A stretch of DNA of 64,000 nucleotides, taken from the NCBI RefSeq assembly GCF_034190915.1, contig NW_026947488.1:7016501-7080500 (forward strand). The letters run 5' to 3'. This document shows positions 63,966 through 64,000 of the stretch, one piece after another (the stretch's first letter is position 1; every line of letters begins with the position of its first letter). The notes under the pieces are model-generated. The model was not told where the DNA came from. It saw nothing but the letters and a program-made list of their open reading frames with translations, and did no database searches. The DNA comes from Cavia porcellus. Taxonomy: Eukaryota; Chordata; Mammalia; Rodentia; Caviidae. The position numbers and the translations under genes are program-made.

Positions 63966-64000
63966 CCCCGTGGATGGCTGGACTCATTGGCTGGATGGTG

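Overview
This window reads as non-coding nuclear DNA from a mammal, most likely a rodent. I found no intact protein-coding gene, rRNA, functional tRNA, CRISPR array or bacterial-type operon. The rodent call rests on abundant B1-type SINEs on both strands, B1 elements fused to ID-like tails, MaLR-type LTRs, L1 LINEs and ancient mammalian MIR and L2 remnants. The ID-like SINE is tRNA-Ala(UGC)-headed, and B1 copies with an internal duplication are common. That fits a squirrel/beaver-side rodent better than mouse or rat. Beaver is my best guess, from memory of repeat styles and not from a search.

Layout. Bases 1-6.3 kb: mostly unique sequence with MaLR LTRs, a young tRNA-Ala-type SINE and old remnants. 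6.3-6.9 kb: a 5'-truncated 3' end of an unusual LINE family. 7-14 kb: unique sequence with GT-rich, heptamer and nuclear-receptor-like repeats. 14-18.1 kb: a decayed L1 on the minus strand, interrupted by a MaLR LTR and by SINEs, with the reverse-transcriptase FADD codons still readable. 19.36-20.07 kb: a GGAT satellite with higher-order structure. 23.73-26.88 kb: the most interesting object, a complete minus-strand retroelement of about 3.1 kb that carries only LINE-1 ORF1, has no ORF2, and is bounded by a 12-bp target-site duplication (HAL1-like). 27-31 kb: SINEs, a MaLR LTR and L1 scraps. 35.04-35.94 kb and 54.04-54.87 kb: two solo LTRs of one family, each with its own 5-bp target duplication. 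39-41.1 kb: a plus-strand L1 ORF2 remnant with nested B1s, then another piece of the HAL1-like 3' region. 52.0-52.9 kb: a full-length RPL9 processed pseudogene split by a B1. 58-64 kb: dense SINEs.

Between the repeats lie several AT-rich stretches crowded with homeobox- or forkhead-like motifs. They could be conserved enhancers of a neighbouring or surrounding gene, but cross-species alignment would be needed to show it. The window is either intergenic or inside a large intron.

The repeats form a clear insertion history. L1 supplied the machinery for B1, ID-like SINEs, the RPL9 pseudogene and the ORF1-only LINE family. Nesting (ID-like in LTR, ID-like in B1, B1 in RPL9, MaLR in L1, B1 in L1) gives relative ages. 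All family names come from reading the sequence and from general knowledge; no database was searched.
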